A stretch of DNA of 64,000 nt from positions 1 to 64,000 of the forward strand of contig CAAFMN010000064.1 of NCBI GenBank assembly GCA_900764045.1. Reading direction: 5' to 3'. This DNA comes from Clostridia bacterium (GTDB lineage Bacteria; Bacillota; Clostridia; Lachnospirales; Bianqueaceae). This document shows positions 17,501 through 26,772 of the stretch, in pieces (the stretch's first letter is position 1; every line of letters begins with the position of its first letter). The notes beneath the pieces were generated by a model. That model made no database searches. It was not told the DNA's origin and saw nothing but the letters and a program-made list of their open reading frames with translations. The position numbers were made by a program, and so were the translations under genes.

Positions 17501-18765
17501 CGTACCTCGCCCATCTGCGCTACCGACTTCATAATACCGATCTTACCATGTTCCCATGTCAGAGCTCCCTGGAAATACGCTACATAGGGCTCTCGCATCG
17601 GAGCGTCCGCGGACAGCTCGATCGTCGCGCCGGAAATAAAGTTACCGGCTGCCATGATTACGGGGCTGTCATATCCGGGCATCTCCCACGGAACAGGCGT
17701 TACATAGGAATCCACCGGCGAAGCCGCCTGAATTCCCTGGCAGAACTTCTCCAGAGGCTCCGGCGCGCCGAAGGTGACTGTCTGTACGATATCATGCCGC
17801 ACCTCTTCCGGCGCGGGGTATACGCTGTATCCCATATCCTGAAAAACCTTTGCCGCGAACACAGCCGTCTTCACCGCCGCCGCGACAACCGCCGGCGCCT
17901 GAAACAATCCCTGATACAGCGAACGGTTAACGCCCAGCGTCGGCCCCTGTTCCTTTCCAAGGCCCGGAGCTGTCAGACGTACCGCGCACCGCTCGATCAG
18001 ATCCTTGCGGCCGACAATATACCCTCCGATCGGAGCCAGTCCGCCTCCCAGGTTCTTAATCAGCGAACCTACGCACAGATCCGCTCCCACATTGGTCGGC
18101 TCAATCACCTCGGTAAATTCTCCGTAGCAGTTGTCCACCATGCAGATAATGTCCGGGCGCACTGCCTTGACCGCATGGATGATGCTGCCGATCTCATCGA
18201 CGGACAGCGTATGGCGGACCTTATATCCCTTGGAACGCTGAATTCCCACGAGACGGGTCTCCGGACGCAGCGCGGCCACAACCGCCTCCGGATCCGGACT
18301 TCCATCCTCCTTCAGCTCTGCCTGCGCATAAGTGATCCCATGCTCCATCAGGCTGCCCAGCTCCGGACGCAGACCGATCACACCCTGCAGGGTATCATAG
18401 GGCTCGCCTGTCGCGTACAACAGACCATCTCCATGGCGCAGGCATCCGAACAAAGCCGTGGACAAGGCATGGGTTCCGCAGATCAGCTGCGGACGCACCA
18501 GCGCGTCCTCGGTCCCGAAGATCTCGGCATAGACCGCTTCCAGCGTATCCCGACCCAAGTCATTATAGCCATAGCCTGTTGTTGTCTCAAAATGGTTCTC
18601 GCTGACTCTGTGCTTCTGGAACGCCGCCAGCACCTTAGCCTGATTGGCCTCGGCGATCTCCTCGATTCTCTCAAACTGTTCTCTCAGCGCTTTTTCTCTT
18701 ATATGGCAAAAATCATAGACGGCTGAGGGAATCCCCAGAGCCGTCAACGTCTCCTTCTGTATCAT
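17497..18765 (-). CDS. methionine gamma-lyase family PLP protein (aluminium-resistance protein type)
   Basis: The 422-residue protein fits the PLP-dependent family once labelled aluminium-resistance protein (YnbB), related to cystathionine and methionine lyases. The N-terminal region has HRVSENHFETTTGYGYND. The stretch LIKNLGGGLAPIGGYIVG near residue 235 carries the PLP Lys, and MVDNCYGEF near 210 the supporting Asp. The reaction in cells is not well established. It follows hfq by six bases and overlaps the methyltransferase gene by four, so it shares their transcript; a link to hfq is seen in other clostridia as well. Confidence 0.88.
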   Translation of the reverse strand: MIQKETLTALGIPSAVYDFCHIREKALREQFERIEEIAEANQAKVLAAFQKHRVSENHFETTTGYGYNDLGRDTLEAVYAEIFGTEDALVRPQLICGTHALSTALFGCLRHGDGLLYATGEPYDTLQGVIGLRPELGSLMEHGITYAQAELKEDGSPDPEAVVAALRPETRLVGIQRSKGYKVRHTLSVDEIGSIIHAVKAVRPDIICMVDNCYGEFTEVIEPTNVGADLCVGSLIKNLGGGLAPIGGYIVGRKDLIERCAVRLTAPGLGKEQGPTLGVNRSLYQGLFQAPAVVAAAVKTAVFAAKVFQDMGYSVYPAPEEVRHDIVQTVTFGAPEPLEKFCQGIQAASPVDSYVTPVPWEMPGYDSPVIMAAGNFISGATIELSADAPMREPYVAYFQGALTWEHGKIGIMKSVAQMGEVR

Positions 18766-18771
18766 GAACCC

Positions 18772-19011
18772 TTACTGCTCCTCCTTAACCGGATTGGTGA
18801 AGATCACCGGCCGTACCGGCGCAATCGTTGAAATCGCGTGCTTATAAATCATCTGCTGTTTTCCGTCGGAATCCATCATCAGTACAAAGCTGTCATACCC
18901 TTTTACGCATCCCTTGATCTGATAGCCATTCGTTAAAAAGACCGTAACTTCTGTTCTCTCTTTACGAAGTGTGTTCAGAAACATGTCCTGAAGATTCAAC
19001 TGTTTCGTCAT
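18772..19011 (-). CDS. hfq: RNA chaperone Hfq
   Basis: The 79-residue protein matches Hfq, the hexameric Sm-like RNA chaperone that helps small RNAs pair with mRNAs. The N-terminal NLQDMFLNTLRKERTEVTVFL contains the Sm1 motif, and Sm2 is seen as QMIYKHAISTIAP. The key Gln near residue 7 and the Lys-His pair at the proximal face are kept. The tail is short, as in Gram-positive Hfq. It has its own promoter at 19074-19102 and a strong AGGAGG site. Being first in this long minus-strand series, its promoter probably drives the PLP-enzyme and methyltransferase genes too. Confidence 0.96.
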   Translation of the reverse strand: MTKQLNLQDMFLNTLRKERTEVTVFLTNGYQIKGCVKGYDSFVLMMDSDGKQQMIYKHAISTIAPVRPVIFTNPVKEEQ

Positions 19012-19073
19012 AGTTATATCCTCCTAAAAAATAAAGAAAAATAAATTGCATATAGCCCCAATAGGCCATCTTC

Positions 19074-19102
19074 ATTATACTGTATTCTATCGATAAATAC
19101 AA
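19074..19102 (-). promoter_or_regulatory. promoter for hfq
   Basis: On the minus strand TTGTAT (19097-19102) and TATAAT (19074-19079) are 17 bases apart. It is divergent from the nuclease promoter at 19139-19167. Confidence 0.65.
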
Positions 19103-19138
19103 GCATTTTTTGTCCGTCCCTCCATCTATGGTTCTTTC

Positions 19139-19167
19139 TCGACATTTTTCATTTTTTCTGCTATAAT
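19139..19167 (+). promoter_or_regulatory. promoter for the DEDD-type nuclease gene
   Basis: TCGACA (19139-19144) and TATAAT (19162-19167) are separated by 17 bases, and a strong GAAGGAGGG ribosome site follows before the ATG at 19198. Confidence 0.7.
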
Positions 19168-19197
19168 ACTCCCATATACAGGCGAAGGAGGGATTCT

Positions 19198-20313
19198 ATG
19201 AGAGTATACAAAGAGGGCGCGCCGTTGACGCCGCAGCAAAACGAAGAACTGCTGGAGATGCTGCCGAAAGGTACAGATCCGGAACGTGTTCTGTTCTGGG
19301 ACATCGAAACGACCGGATTCTCCAGAAAATATGACAGCATCTATCTGATGGGATATTTTTACTGGGAAGGGTGTCGGCCGATAATCGAACAGCATCTGGC
19401 TTCCTCCACCGCGGACGAACTGGCGCTTCTGGAAAGCTTTCTTCAGAAAATGGATGACTACGAGCTTCTCGTCACCTTTAACGGCGATGCCTTTGATATC
19501 CCCTTTGTCCGTGAACGCCTGCGTGTCATGCGGATTCCAGGAGAGCTCCGCCCCTTCTCCTCACTGGATCTATATAAGCTCTACCGTCCCTACGCTTCCT
19601 TTTTCCGCTGGGACAGCTGCAAACTCAAGGCCCTGGAACGTTTTCTCGGGATCGACCGTGAGGACCTGATGGACGGCGGCGAGCTGATCGAAGTCTTCTA
19701 TGAATACAGCCGTACTGACAATAAAGGGCTGGAAAAAATGCTTTTGCTGCACAACTATGAGGATATCCTAAACCTTCCCGTCCTCCTGCGGATTCAAAAA
19801 TATATGGATTTTCTGAAACAGGAGACTGTGCAGTCTCTCTCCCTGTCTCCCGACAGTCAGGAAATCCGGCTCACCTTTGCTATGAACCGAACCGCGCCGC
19901 TATCCATCTCGACCCAGTATTTTGTTCATAAAAAAAGCGTCCCCATCCATCTGGAAACGGATCGGGACGACTCTCACATTCTCTTCGGTATCCCGGTATA
20001 TACCGGAACCCTTCGATACTATCTGCCCAATTATAAAGAGTATTATGTACTCCCCTCGGGCGAGCTCCTGCATAAATCCCTGGATACTCCTCCGGTTCGA
20101 AGAACCGCAACCCGCGAAGAAGGCTGCATTGCTAAAACCGGTGAATTTATCGCGGCAGCGCAGGTCAATCTTCCGCAAGGGCTGCACCCTTTCCGTGCGG
20201 AATGCCGGAACAAGAACCTGTACATTGAACTCTCCGAACTCACGCGTTGGTCGCAAAACGCTTCGGAGGAGAACCTCTCCGCCCTCATGCGCTCGCTTCT
20301 CCCTTTTGGCTGA
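19198..20313 (+). CDS. ribonuclease-H-like DEDD exonuclease (YprB type)
   Basis: The 371-residue protein has a DEDD-type 3'-5' exonuclease domain in its N-terminal half. FWDIETTGFS (about residues 33-42) gives the first two acids, FNGDAFDIPFVRERL near 93 the third and HNYEDILNLP near 182 the last. The C-terminal half is unassigned, beta-rich by look, and may bind substrate. Such RNase_H_2 proteins are common in Firmicutes and their physiological target is unknown. It stands alone on the plus strand. Its TGA stop abuts the stop of the convergent MATE gene (TGATCA at 20311-20316), with no terminator between them. Confidence 0.85.
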   Translation: MRVYKEGAPLTPQQNEELLEMLPKGTDPERVLFWDIETTGFSRKYDSIYLMGYFYWEGCRPIIEQHLASSTADELALLESFLQKMDDYELLVTFNGDAFDIPFVRERLRVMRIPGELRPFSSLDLYKLYRPYASFFRWDSCKLKALERFLGIDREDLMDGGELIEVFYEYSRTDNKGLEKMLLLHNYEDILNLPVLLRIQKYMDFLKQETVQSLSLSPDSQEIRLTFAMNRTAPLSISTQYFVHKKSVPIHLETDRDDSHILFGIPVYTGTLRYYLPNYKEYYVLPSGELLHKSLDTPPVRRTATREEGCIAKTGEFIAAAQVNLPQGLHPFRAECRNKNLYIELSELTRWSQNASEENLSALMRSLLPFG

Positions 20314-21675
20314 TCAGATCGCCTTTTTCCCCTGCCAACGATTGGAATGATACCGCCAGAGGAAGCTAAATGAACGGGCCAGCCAGTCTGTAAACATCGC
20401 GATCCATACGCCATAGACTCCAAGATCTGTAAAGCTGGAAAAGAACAGGCACAGCAGAATCCGGAAGATCCACATGGAAGCGATCGCGACCGTCATGGTA
20501 AACCGGACATCTCCGGCGGCTCTCAGCACATTGGGCAGCATAAAAGACGGAGCCCAGAAGGTGCAGGCGCCGATGCCGTGCGCCAGGATCAGCACCCACG
20601 CGATGGCTTCTGTCTGCGGCTGCAGGTTATACAGGGACAGGATCGGCGTATACGATAAAAACAGCAACAGGTTCCATCCAATCAGAATTCCATAGGCAAA
20701 CCGAAAGAGCTTGCGGACATAATACCTTGCTTCGTCATAGCGATCCGCGCCGACGCACTGGCCGATTACCGTGATCAGCGACAGGCTGATCCCATTGCCC
20801 GGTATGCACTGGAAGCTTGACAGGCTGGAGGCTACCGCGTTGGCCGCGATTGAAACCGTACCGAAACCCGCGACCTGGCTGGCCACAAGGATTTTCCCGA
20901 TCTGAAAGATCCCCGTCTCCAGTCCTGTTGGAACACCGATATGCAGAATTCTCCGGATTGTGCCGAAATGCGGCCGGATCTTCAGAAAATCCCGTACGCA
21001 GATCGTATTTGTCTTTTTACGCAGGAGTATGGTCACAACAATCGCCGCGGAAGCACGCGCGATCAGCGTCGCGATACCGGCGCCGGCCACTCCCAGCTGA
21101 AACACATAGATCAAAAGGGCGTTCAGGCAGATATTGACGATATTCACGACCATCGCGGTATACATGGACACCTTGGAATTGCCCTGGGCCCGAAACAGCG
21201 CAGCGCCGCTGTTATAAATCGCCAAAAACGGATAGGACAGAGCCGACAGGAAAAAATAAACGCATGCGTTTTCCATGACGCTCTCCTCTACGCTCTGGTA
21301 GATCCAGCCTAATATCGTCCGGTTGCCAACCAGTGTCAGGCACATGATAAACAAAGATAACGCCGTTACGGACAACAGCAGCTGTTTGGCCGCGCCTACA
21401 GCATTCTCCCTTTCCTTATGTCCCAGATACTGCGATACCACGACGGTACCGCCTGTCGCCAGAGCAGAAAACATACTGATCAGGAAATTGTTGATCGAAT
21501 CGACCAGATTTACGCCTGAGATCGCCGCTTCGCCCACATTGCTGACCATCATGGAATCCGCCATTCCGATCGTAATCGCCAGGAACTGTTCGATCATCAG
21601 TGGGATGATCAATAGCCGCAGCGCTCGATTGGAAAATATCAGATCCTGCGGTGTGCTTTCTTTTTTTAAGTGCAT
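20314..21675 (-). CDS. MATE-family efflux transporter
   Basis: From ATG 21675 the protein has 453 residues and twelve predicted membrane helices in two homologous halves, as in MATE cation-coupled multidrug or metabolite antiporters. N-terminal features include SNVGEAAISGVNLVDSIN and the TGGTVVVSQYLGHKE loop, which are typical of the family. An in-frame TTG at 21693 is possible, but GGGGGA lies ten bases before the ATG at 21675 and supports the shorter start. The substrate is unknown. It overlaps no neighbour and converges with the nuclease gene. Confidence 0.88.
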   Translation of the reverse strand: MHLKKESTPQDLIFSNRALRLLIIPLMIEQFLAITIGMADSMMVSNVGEAAISGVNLVDSINNFLISMFSALATGGTVVVSQYLGHKERENAVGAAKQLLLSVTALSLFIMCLTLVGNRTILGWIYQSVEESVMENACVYFFLSALSYPFLAIYNSGAALFRAQGNSKVSMYTAMVVNIVNICLNALLIYVFQLGVAGAGIATLIARASAAIVVTILLRKKTNTICVRDFLKIRPHFGTIRRILHIGVPTGLETGIFQIGKILVASQVAGFGTVSIAANAVASSLSSFQCIPGNGISLSLITVIGQCVGADRYDEARYYVRKLFRFAYGILIGWNLLLFLSYTPILSLYNLQPQTEAIAWVLILAHGIGACTFWAPSFMLPNVLRAAGDVRFTMTVAIASMWIFRILLCLFFSSFTDLGVYGVWIAMFTDWLARSFSFLWRYHSNRWQGKKAI

Positions 21676-21693
21676 CTTTTCTATGTCCCCCAA

Positions 21694-21732
21694 AATATAA
21701 ATAGAACCTGCGGGATGCGTATCCTGCAGGCT
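21694..21732 (-). terminator. terminator after ispH-rpsA
   Basis: Arms 21721-21732 and 21705-21716 pair over 12 positions with one mismatch and one wobble around a four-base loop. On the minus strand the stem is followed by a U-rich run (CTATTTATATTTT). It lies 15 bases past the ispH-rpsA stop codon. Confidence 0.75.
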
Positions 21733-21746
21733 CTTGTCTTTATCAA

Positions 21747-23702
21747 TTACTCAGCGTCCGTGCTCTCTTCTGCTTCTTCCGGCGCTTCCAGATCCCGCAG
21801 GCTCAGACTGATGCGCTTCTGCTCGATATTCAGATCGATTACATGTGCCTGAACCTTCTGGCCAATCTCCAGAACATCAGAAGGCTGCTTTACGAACTTG
21901 TTGGACAGGTGGGAGATATGGATCAGACCGTCTACGCCCTTCTCCAGCTCTACAAAAGCACCGAAGTCCGCAAAACGGACAACCTTGCCCTCTACAACGG
22001 ATCCGACTGCATACTTCTCTTCTGCACCGTTCCACGGATTGTTCTCCGGCAGCTTAGCTGTTAGAGAGATCTTCTTGGTCTCAGGATCATAGGACTTAAC
22101 CATAACCTCGATCTGCTGGCCTTCTTTCAGCACCTGATTGGGGTTGCGAACCGGGCTCCAGCTCATCTCGGAAATGTGCAGCATACCATCAATGCCGCCC
22201 AGGTCTACGAACGCGCAGTAGTTGGTCAGGTTCTTGACCGTACCTGTCATACGGGCTCCAACCTCCAGCTTCTCCAGCGTCTCGGCACGCTTGGCAGCAC
22301 GCTCGTCAAACAATACGCTGCGGCGGTCTCCCATGATTCTGCCGCGCTTTCTCTGCAGACGGATGATCCGGAAGGATACTTCCTGTCCCAGCAGAGTCTG
22401 CGGATCCGTCTTGCGGATATCGACCAGAGAGGCCGGGATAAATACGCGGTTATTCTTATAAAGCACGATCATACCGTTCTCAAAAGCCTCTGTCACCTTG
22501 CCCGTCAGAACCGTATGATTCTCCAAAGCCTCTTCCAGCTCCTTATATGCCTGATTCTGCAGCAGACGCTTGCGGCTGACCAGGATGTCGGAATCTCCAA
22601 CCTTGGCCACTACCACTTCCATCTCATCGTCTACTTTTACTTCATCGGTCAGAACTACGGAAGGATCCGCAGAATACTCGTCCTTATTCATCAATGCATC
22701 TGACTTGTAGCCAATATTCAGTACGATCTCATTTTCTGACACATGGACGACAGTTCCTTTCACAATATCCCCAGAATGAACTTCCTTGAAGCTCTCATTC
22801 AGTAGTTCTTCAAACGTGTTTGTCTCGCTCATAGCTTGTACAACCTCCTGTATAATATAATTAGGTGTGGAAGCTCCGGCAGTGATCCCGACTCTGCGGA
22901 TCTGTCCCGCCGCAATCTCCTTCCTGATAGCCTTGTTCTCCTGAAGGTACTCCAGAAGTCCGGCTGCGTTCTCTACGTGACAGGTATGAGGACACCGCTC
23001 CCTGCAAATATCATACAGTTTGCGAGTATTGGAACTGTGCATCCCGCCAAGGACAATCATAAAATCCGATTCCCCGGCCAACGCCACTGCCTCCTGTTGA
23101 TGTTCGGCCGTCGCGCTGCATATCGTAGGACATACACATACATTATACTCCTGTTTTAAAAATTTCTCAACAATTTTTTGGAAATTTTCTTGACGAAATG
23201 TTGTTTGTGCGACCATACAACATTTCTTTGATGGATTATCCTGTATTGCCTCTGGAATCTCGTCCTCCGGCCCCTCCATGATCAGGCACGGCGTGCTGCT
23301 CCATCCCATAATCCCCTGTACCTCCGGGTGTTTGGGACTGCCCAAAATCAAAATCGTCTCTCCCCCGGCGGAGTGTTCTTCTACGATTCTATGTATTCTT
23401 TTTACAAACGGACAGGTCGCGTCAATCACGACCGCTCCCCGCCGCGTCAGTTGATCCTGTACCTCACGGCCGACTCCATGCGCTCGGATTACAACCCGTT
23501 CTCCAGGCCGCACCTCTTCCGGCGCACTGATGCTTCGGATCCCTCGTTTTTCAAGGCTCCTTGTCACATCCTGATTGTGGATCAGAGGTCCATAAGTACA
23601 TAAAGCCGTCCGGCTGTCCTTCATGAATTCCTCTTCTGTGATCTTCAGAGCGTTGCGCACCCCAAAGCAGAAGCCCGCCGTCTTGGCGACCCGAATCTCC
23701 AT
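21747..23702 (-). CDS. ispH-rpsA: bifunctional HMBPP reductase (IspH) and ribosomal protein S1
   Basis: The 651-residue protein joins two full proteins. Residues 1 to about 285 are IspH, the 4Fe-4S enzyme that makes IPP and DMAPP in the MEP pathway. Its cluster Cys residues are in GFCFGVRNA (Cys12), DATCPFVKRIH and CPTICSATAEHQQ. Residues about 300-651 contain four S1 RNA-binding domains, seen by repeats of GDIVKGTVV, GKVTEAFENG, GARMTGTVKNL and GSVVEGKVV blocks. This fusion is known in clostridia. The cmk stop and this ATG overlap by one base, and cmk-ispH-rpsA order is conserved. A terminator follows. Confidence 0.95.
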   Translation of the reverse strand: MEIRVAKTAGFCFGVRNALKITEEEFMKDSRTALCTYGPLIHNQDVTRSLEKRGIRSISAPEEVRPGERVVIRAHGVGREVQDQLTRRGAVVIDATCPFVKRIHRIVEEHSAGGETILILGSPKHPEVQGIMGWSSTPCLIMEGPEDEIPEAIQDNPSKKCCMVAQTTFRQENFQKIVEKFLKQEYNVCVCPTICSATAEHQQEAVALAGESDFMIVLGGMHSSNTRKLYDICRERCPHTCHVENAAGLLEYLQENKAIRKEIAAGQIRRVGITAGASTPNYIIQEVVQAMSETNTFEELLNESFKEVHSGDIVKGTVVHVSENEIVLNIGYKSDALMNKDEYSADPSVVLTDEVKVDDEMEVVVAKVGDSDILVSRKRLLQNQAYKELEEALENHTVLTGKVTEAFENGMIVLYKNNRVFIPASLVDIRKTDPQTLLGQEVSFRIIRLQRKRGRIMGDRRSVLFDERAAKRAETLEKLEVGARMTGTVKNLTNYCAFVDLGGIDGMLHISEMSWSPVRNPNQVLKEGQQIEVMVKSYDPETKKISLTAKLPENNPWNGAEEKYAVGSVVEGKVVRFADFGAFVELEKGVDGLIHISHLSNKFVKQPSDVLEIGQKVQAHVIDLNIEQKRISLSLRDLEAPEEAEESTDAE

Positions 23703-24373
23703 CAGTACCCGGCCTCCCGCGCCAGCTTTACCAATGTCTCTACTGCTTCTTCAACGCCTAGATGCGTCGTATCCAAAAGCACCGCGTCCTCCGCTTTGCG
23801 CAGTGGCGCAATTGCCCGGTTCATATCCCGTTCATCCCGCTCCCGGATCCCGCGGATAATCTCCTGCAGGCTATGCCGCCCCGGCTCCCGCTCTTCCAGC
23901 TCCAGATATCTCCTCTTACCCCGCTCCTCCGCGTCGGCTGTCAGATACACTTTCAGTGCGGCATCCGGAAGGATCGCTGTCCCGATATCCCGACCATCCA
24001 TAATGACGTCATACTGCGCTGCCAGATCTCTCTGCAGCTTCAGGAGCTTATCACGAACCACACGGTATACCGCAATCGTGCTGGTTGCCTCTCCGACCTC
24101 CGGTGTCCGGATGCAGTCGGTTACCTCCTGTGTGCCGATAAACATTTTCTGCACGCCGTCTTCATAGCGGATCCGGACTTCCATCCCCTGAAGCGCCTGC
24201 CGTACGGCTTCCTCATCTCTGATATCCACACCATTTTGCAGCATCCCATACGCCAGGGTCCGATACATGGCTCCCGTATCTACGTAATGGATTCCCAGAC
24301 ACTTCGCCGCTTTTTTGGCAACCGTGCTCTTTCCCGCTCCGGCCGGTCCATCCAGCGCTATCGCAAACATCAT
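23702..24373 (-). CDS. cmk: cytidylate kinase
   Basis: The 223-residue protein phosphorylates CMP and dCMP using ATP. The P-loop is DGPAGAGKSTVAKKAA (about residues 8-23), followed by YVDTGAMYRTLAYG, the CMP-binding DGRDIGTAILPDAALKVYLTA block near 130 and the lid Arg residues RDERDMNRAIAPL near 175. Its length is typical. It overlaps the ispH-rpsA start by one base, so translation is probably coupled. An AAGGG site precedes the tandem ATG codons; either could serve as start. Confidence 0.95.
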   Translation of the reverse strand: MMFAIALDGPAGAGKSTVAKKAAKCLGIHYVDTGAMYRTLAYGMLQNGVDIRDEEAVRQALQGMEVRIRYEDGVQKMFIGTQEVTDCIRTPEVGEATSTIAVYRVVRDKLLKLQRDLAAQYDVIMDGRDIGTAILPDAALKVYLTADAEERGKRRYLELEEREPGRHSLQEIIRGIRERDERDMNRAIAPLRKAEDAVLLDTTHLGVEEAVETLVKLAREAGY

Positions 24374-24388
24374 TTCACACCCTTCTTT

Positions 24389-25660
24389 TTATTCTGCCGC
24401 AGCACTCCCTGCCGCGGCTCCGGTAGAAAACGCGATCTGCAGGTTATAGCCTCCCGTCAGCGCGTCCACATCCACGACTTCTCCCGCGAAATACAATCCG
24501 GGATGCAGCCTGGACTGCATGGTTCTGGGATCCAGCTCCCTGGTATCCACGCCTCCCATCGTCACGATGGCTTCTTCGATCGGTCTTGTCCCTGTAAGAT
24601 GGCACCGCAGATCCTTCAAAGTCTCTACGAGCTTCATCCTCTGCTGCCGGGTCAGATCGCCGGCCCGCTGCATGGCATCGATCCCGCTCTGCTCCAGCAC
24701 TGCCGCGATCAGCCGCTCCGGCAAAAGATCCTGCAAGGCATTCTCCATATGGCGGCCCCGGTATCGTTCCAGATCCCGCAGCACCCGGTCGTCCAGCTTA
24801 TCCTGGTCCAGCGCCGGTTTTAGATCGATGTGCAACAGGAAACCCGCTTCTTTCCAGCTTTTTTTCTTTTCCAACAAATATTTCTGAAGGAGACTGGAGG
24901 CACTTAGGATCAAGGGACCGCTGACACCGAAGTGCGTAAACAGCATCTCGCCGAACCCCTGATAGACCTCCTTGCCGTCCTCTTGCGTAATTCTGACTTC
25001 TACATTTTTCAGTGATAGGCCCCGCAGTCCCGGAACAAATCGGTCCGAAGCATTCAGCGCAATCAATCCCGGGCGTATGCTCTGTATATGATGTCCCAGT
25101 TCTCTGGCCATCTCATATCCGTCTCCGGTAGATCCCGTCTTGGAATAACTCTGGCCTCCGGTTGCAACGATCACACAGTCTGCTGTATACTCCTGAAACG
25201 GCGTAAGGATCTTCCAATGTCCTTCCTCTGGCTGAAGCCCCAATACTGTGACGCCTGTGACCATACGCACCTTTTCTCTTTTCAGCATCCCCGTCATGGC
25301 GTCGACGATATCCCTGGCACTGTCCGAAACCGGGAAAACCCGGTTGCCCCGTTCGATCTTAAGCGGAACTCCGGCCTCCTCCAGGCATTCCATCAGCATC
25401 CGATTGGTAAAACCATAAAGCGCAGAATACAGGAACCTCGGGTTGGATACGATATTCTTGAAAAAATCCGACAACTCATCAGCATTGGTCACATTGCAGC
25501 GTCCCTTGCCCGTGATTCCGATCTTGCGTCCCGGACGGCTGTTCTTCTCCAAAAGAAGAACCTTGGCTCCCTTCCTGGCAGCGCATATGGCTGCCATCAT
25601 ACCGGCCGCGCCTCCGCCCACCACAGCCACGGTCTTAGGGCAACGGTGTTCCATAGACAT
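24389..25660 (-). CDS. flavoprotein of the HI0933/YhiN family
   Basis: From ATG 25660 the protein has 423 residues. It starts with the FAD-binding Rossmann motif VAVVGGGAAGMMAAICAA. Other family blocks are GRKIGITGKGRCNVTNA near 40, VIVATGGQSYSKTGSTGDGYEMA near 165 and the C-terminal second FAD site GLYFAGEVVDVDALTGGYNLQ near 390. Family members are flavoproteins of poorly known function. A second ATG at 25654 has better spacing to the AGGAAGG site, so the start could be two codons later. The start region overlaps the end of the RpiR gene, suggesting coupled translation. Confidence 0.88.
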   Translation of the reverse strand: MSMEHRCPKTVAVVGGGAAGMMAAICAARKGAKVLLLEKNSRPGRKIGITGKGRCNVTNADELSDFFKNIVSNPRFLYSALYGFTNRMLMECLEEAGVPLKIERGNRVFPVSDSARDIVDAMTGMLKREKVRMVTGVTVLGLQPEEGHWKILTPFQEYTADCVIVATGGQSYSKTGSTGDGYEMARELGHHIQSIRPGLIALNASDRFVPGLRGLSLKNVEVRITQEDGKEVYQGFGEMLFTHFGVSGPLILSASSLLQKYLLEKKKSWKEAGFLLHIDLKPALDQDKLDDRVLRDLERYRGRHMENALQDLLPERLIAAVLEQSGIDAMQRAGDLTRQQRMKLVETLKDLRCHLTGTRPIEEAIVTMGGVDTRELDPRTMQSRLHPGLYFAGEVVDVDALTGGYNLQIAFSTGAAAGSAAAE

Positions 25661-26534
25661 TTCCTTCCTGTGTATTGCTGTCATACACATCGTATTCCCG
25701 CCAAACCTGCTCCAATGTCTCCAAAGAACGCGCGATATCCCTGTTCTTGGCCGAAGACAGCGCCAGAATCAGCGCGTTGATCAGGCTGAGCGGAGCAACC
25801 AGGGAGTCCACGAAGGACACCATATCGCTCTGCGCCATCAATACATAGTCCGATACCGGAACCAACGGCGACATATCGCTGTCCGTGATAGACACCACTT
25901 TACAACCCCTTGACTTGGCAAATTCCGCGGCGCGCACTGTACGCTTGGAATACCGCGGGAAACTGATGCAGATGATTACATCCTCTTCCGAAATCCGCAG
26001 CATCTGCTCAAAGGTTTCACTGGCACTACTGGTCGTGATCTGATGTACATTCTCAAAAATCAAATTCAGGTAGAATCCCAGGAAATTGGCCAGGACATTA
26101 CAGCTGCGGATCCCCAGTATGTAGATCTTTCTGGCATTCAGAATCGCGTTCTTTGCATTCTGAAAGACCTCTTCATTGACCTGCTCCAAAGTCGTCTTGA
26201 TGTTGTCCATATCCATCTGCAGGACTGAGCTCAGAAGCTTGTCCGGATTGACCCGTCCCTGGGCGACCTCCATCCTCTGTACCGCCGTCAGCTTGTTCTT
26301 CACAAGTTCCTCCAGCGCGCGCTGCATACTGGGGTACCCCTCGTATCCCAACTCCAGCGCAAAACGGACCACCGTCGATTCGGATACGCCGACAATGCCT
26401 CCCAGCTTGGACGCCGTCAGGTATACCGCCTTGTCGTAATGCTCCCGAATATAGCTTGCCAAAAGCTTTTGTCCTTTACTGAGCTTGGGATATTGTTCCT
26501 GAATGCGGCTCAGCACATCCTCAGATCGTTTCAT
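25635..26534 (-). CDS. MurR/RpiR-family transcriptional regulator
   Basis: From ATG 26534 the protein has 299 residues. An N-terminal helix-turn-helix of the RpiR type is seen (LTASKLGGIVGVSESTVVRFALELGYEGYPSMQ at residues 35-67). A SIS sugar-phosphate-binding domain follows, with IYILGIRSCNVLA near 130 and ISFPRYSKRTVRAAEFAKSRGCKVVSITDS near 190. Such regulators sense phosphosugars. No sugar operon is adjacent, though a rhamnosidase lies 1.1 kb further upstream on the same strand. The ATG at 26534 is preceded by GGAAGG at good distance; the in-frame ATG at 26549 has no usable spacing. Confidence 0.88.
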   Translation of the reverse strand: MKRSEDVLSRIQEQYPKLSKGQKLLASYIREHYDKAVYLTASKLGGIVGVSESTVVRFALELGYEGYPSMQRALEELVKNKLTAVQRMEVAQGRVNPDKLLSSVLQMDMDNIKTTLEQVNEEVFQNAKNAILNARKIYILGIRSCNVLANFLGFYLNLIFENVHQITTSSASETFEQMLRISEEDVIICISFPRYSKRTVRAAEFAKSRGCKVVSITDSDMSPLVPVSDYVLMAQSDMVSFVDSLVAPLSLINALILALSSAKNRDIARSLETLEQVWREYDVYDSNTQEGNVYGTPLP

Positions 26535-26639
26535 CTCTATGCCTTCCATCCTTTTCTCTGAAATCCTATCAAGATACCTATTATACTTCTATTTTCAGAT
26601 TTTTGCAAGCGCAAAATGAAAGAATTCATAATTTTTACA

Positions 26640-26720
26640 GATCAAAAAATCTGGTACACTTGGGAGACTCTTAAGTGTACCCGGTTCTTATGGTTTTCTC
26701 TGGATTTTCAAGATAATTGG
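26640..26720 (-). repeat. fourth copy of the hairpin repeat, inverted
   Basis: Arms 26648-26661 and 26673-26686 pair with two differences. Read on the minus strand, 26720 to 26640 follows the same order as the 74-base units at 22-240, including the linker with AAAATCCAGAGAA. It lies between the CPBP protease and RpiR genes. The rest of 26535-26772 shows no gene. Confidence 0.75.
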
Positions 26721-26772
26721 GGACATATCACTTACGGGGATATTTTAATGTTTTTCTGAATATTCCGCAATA

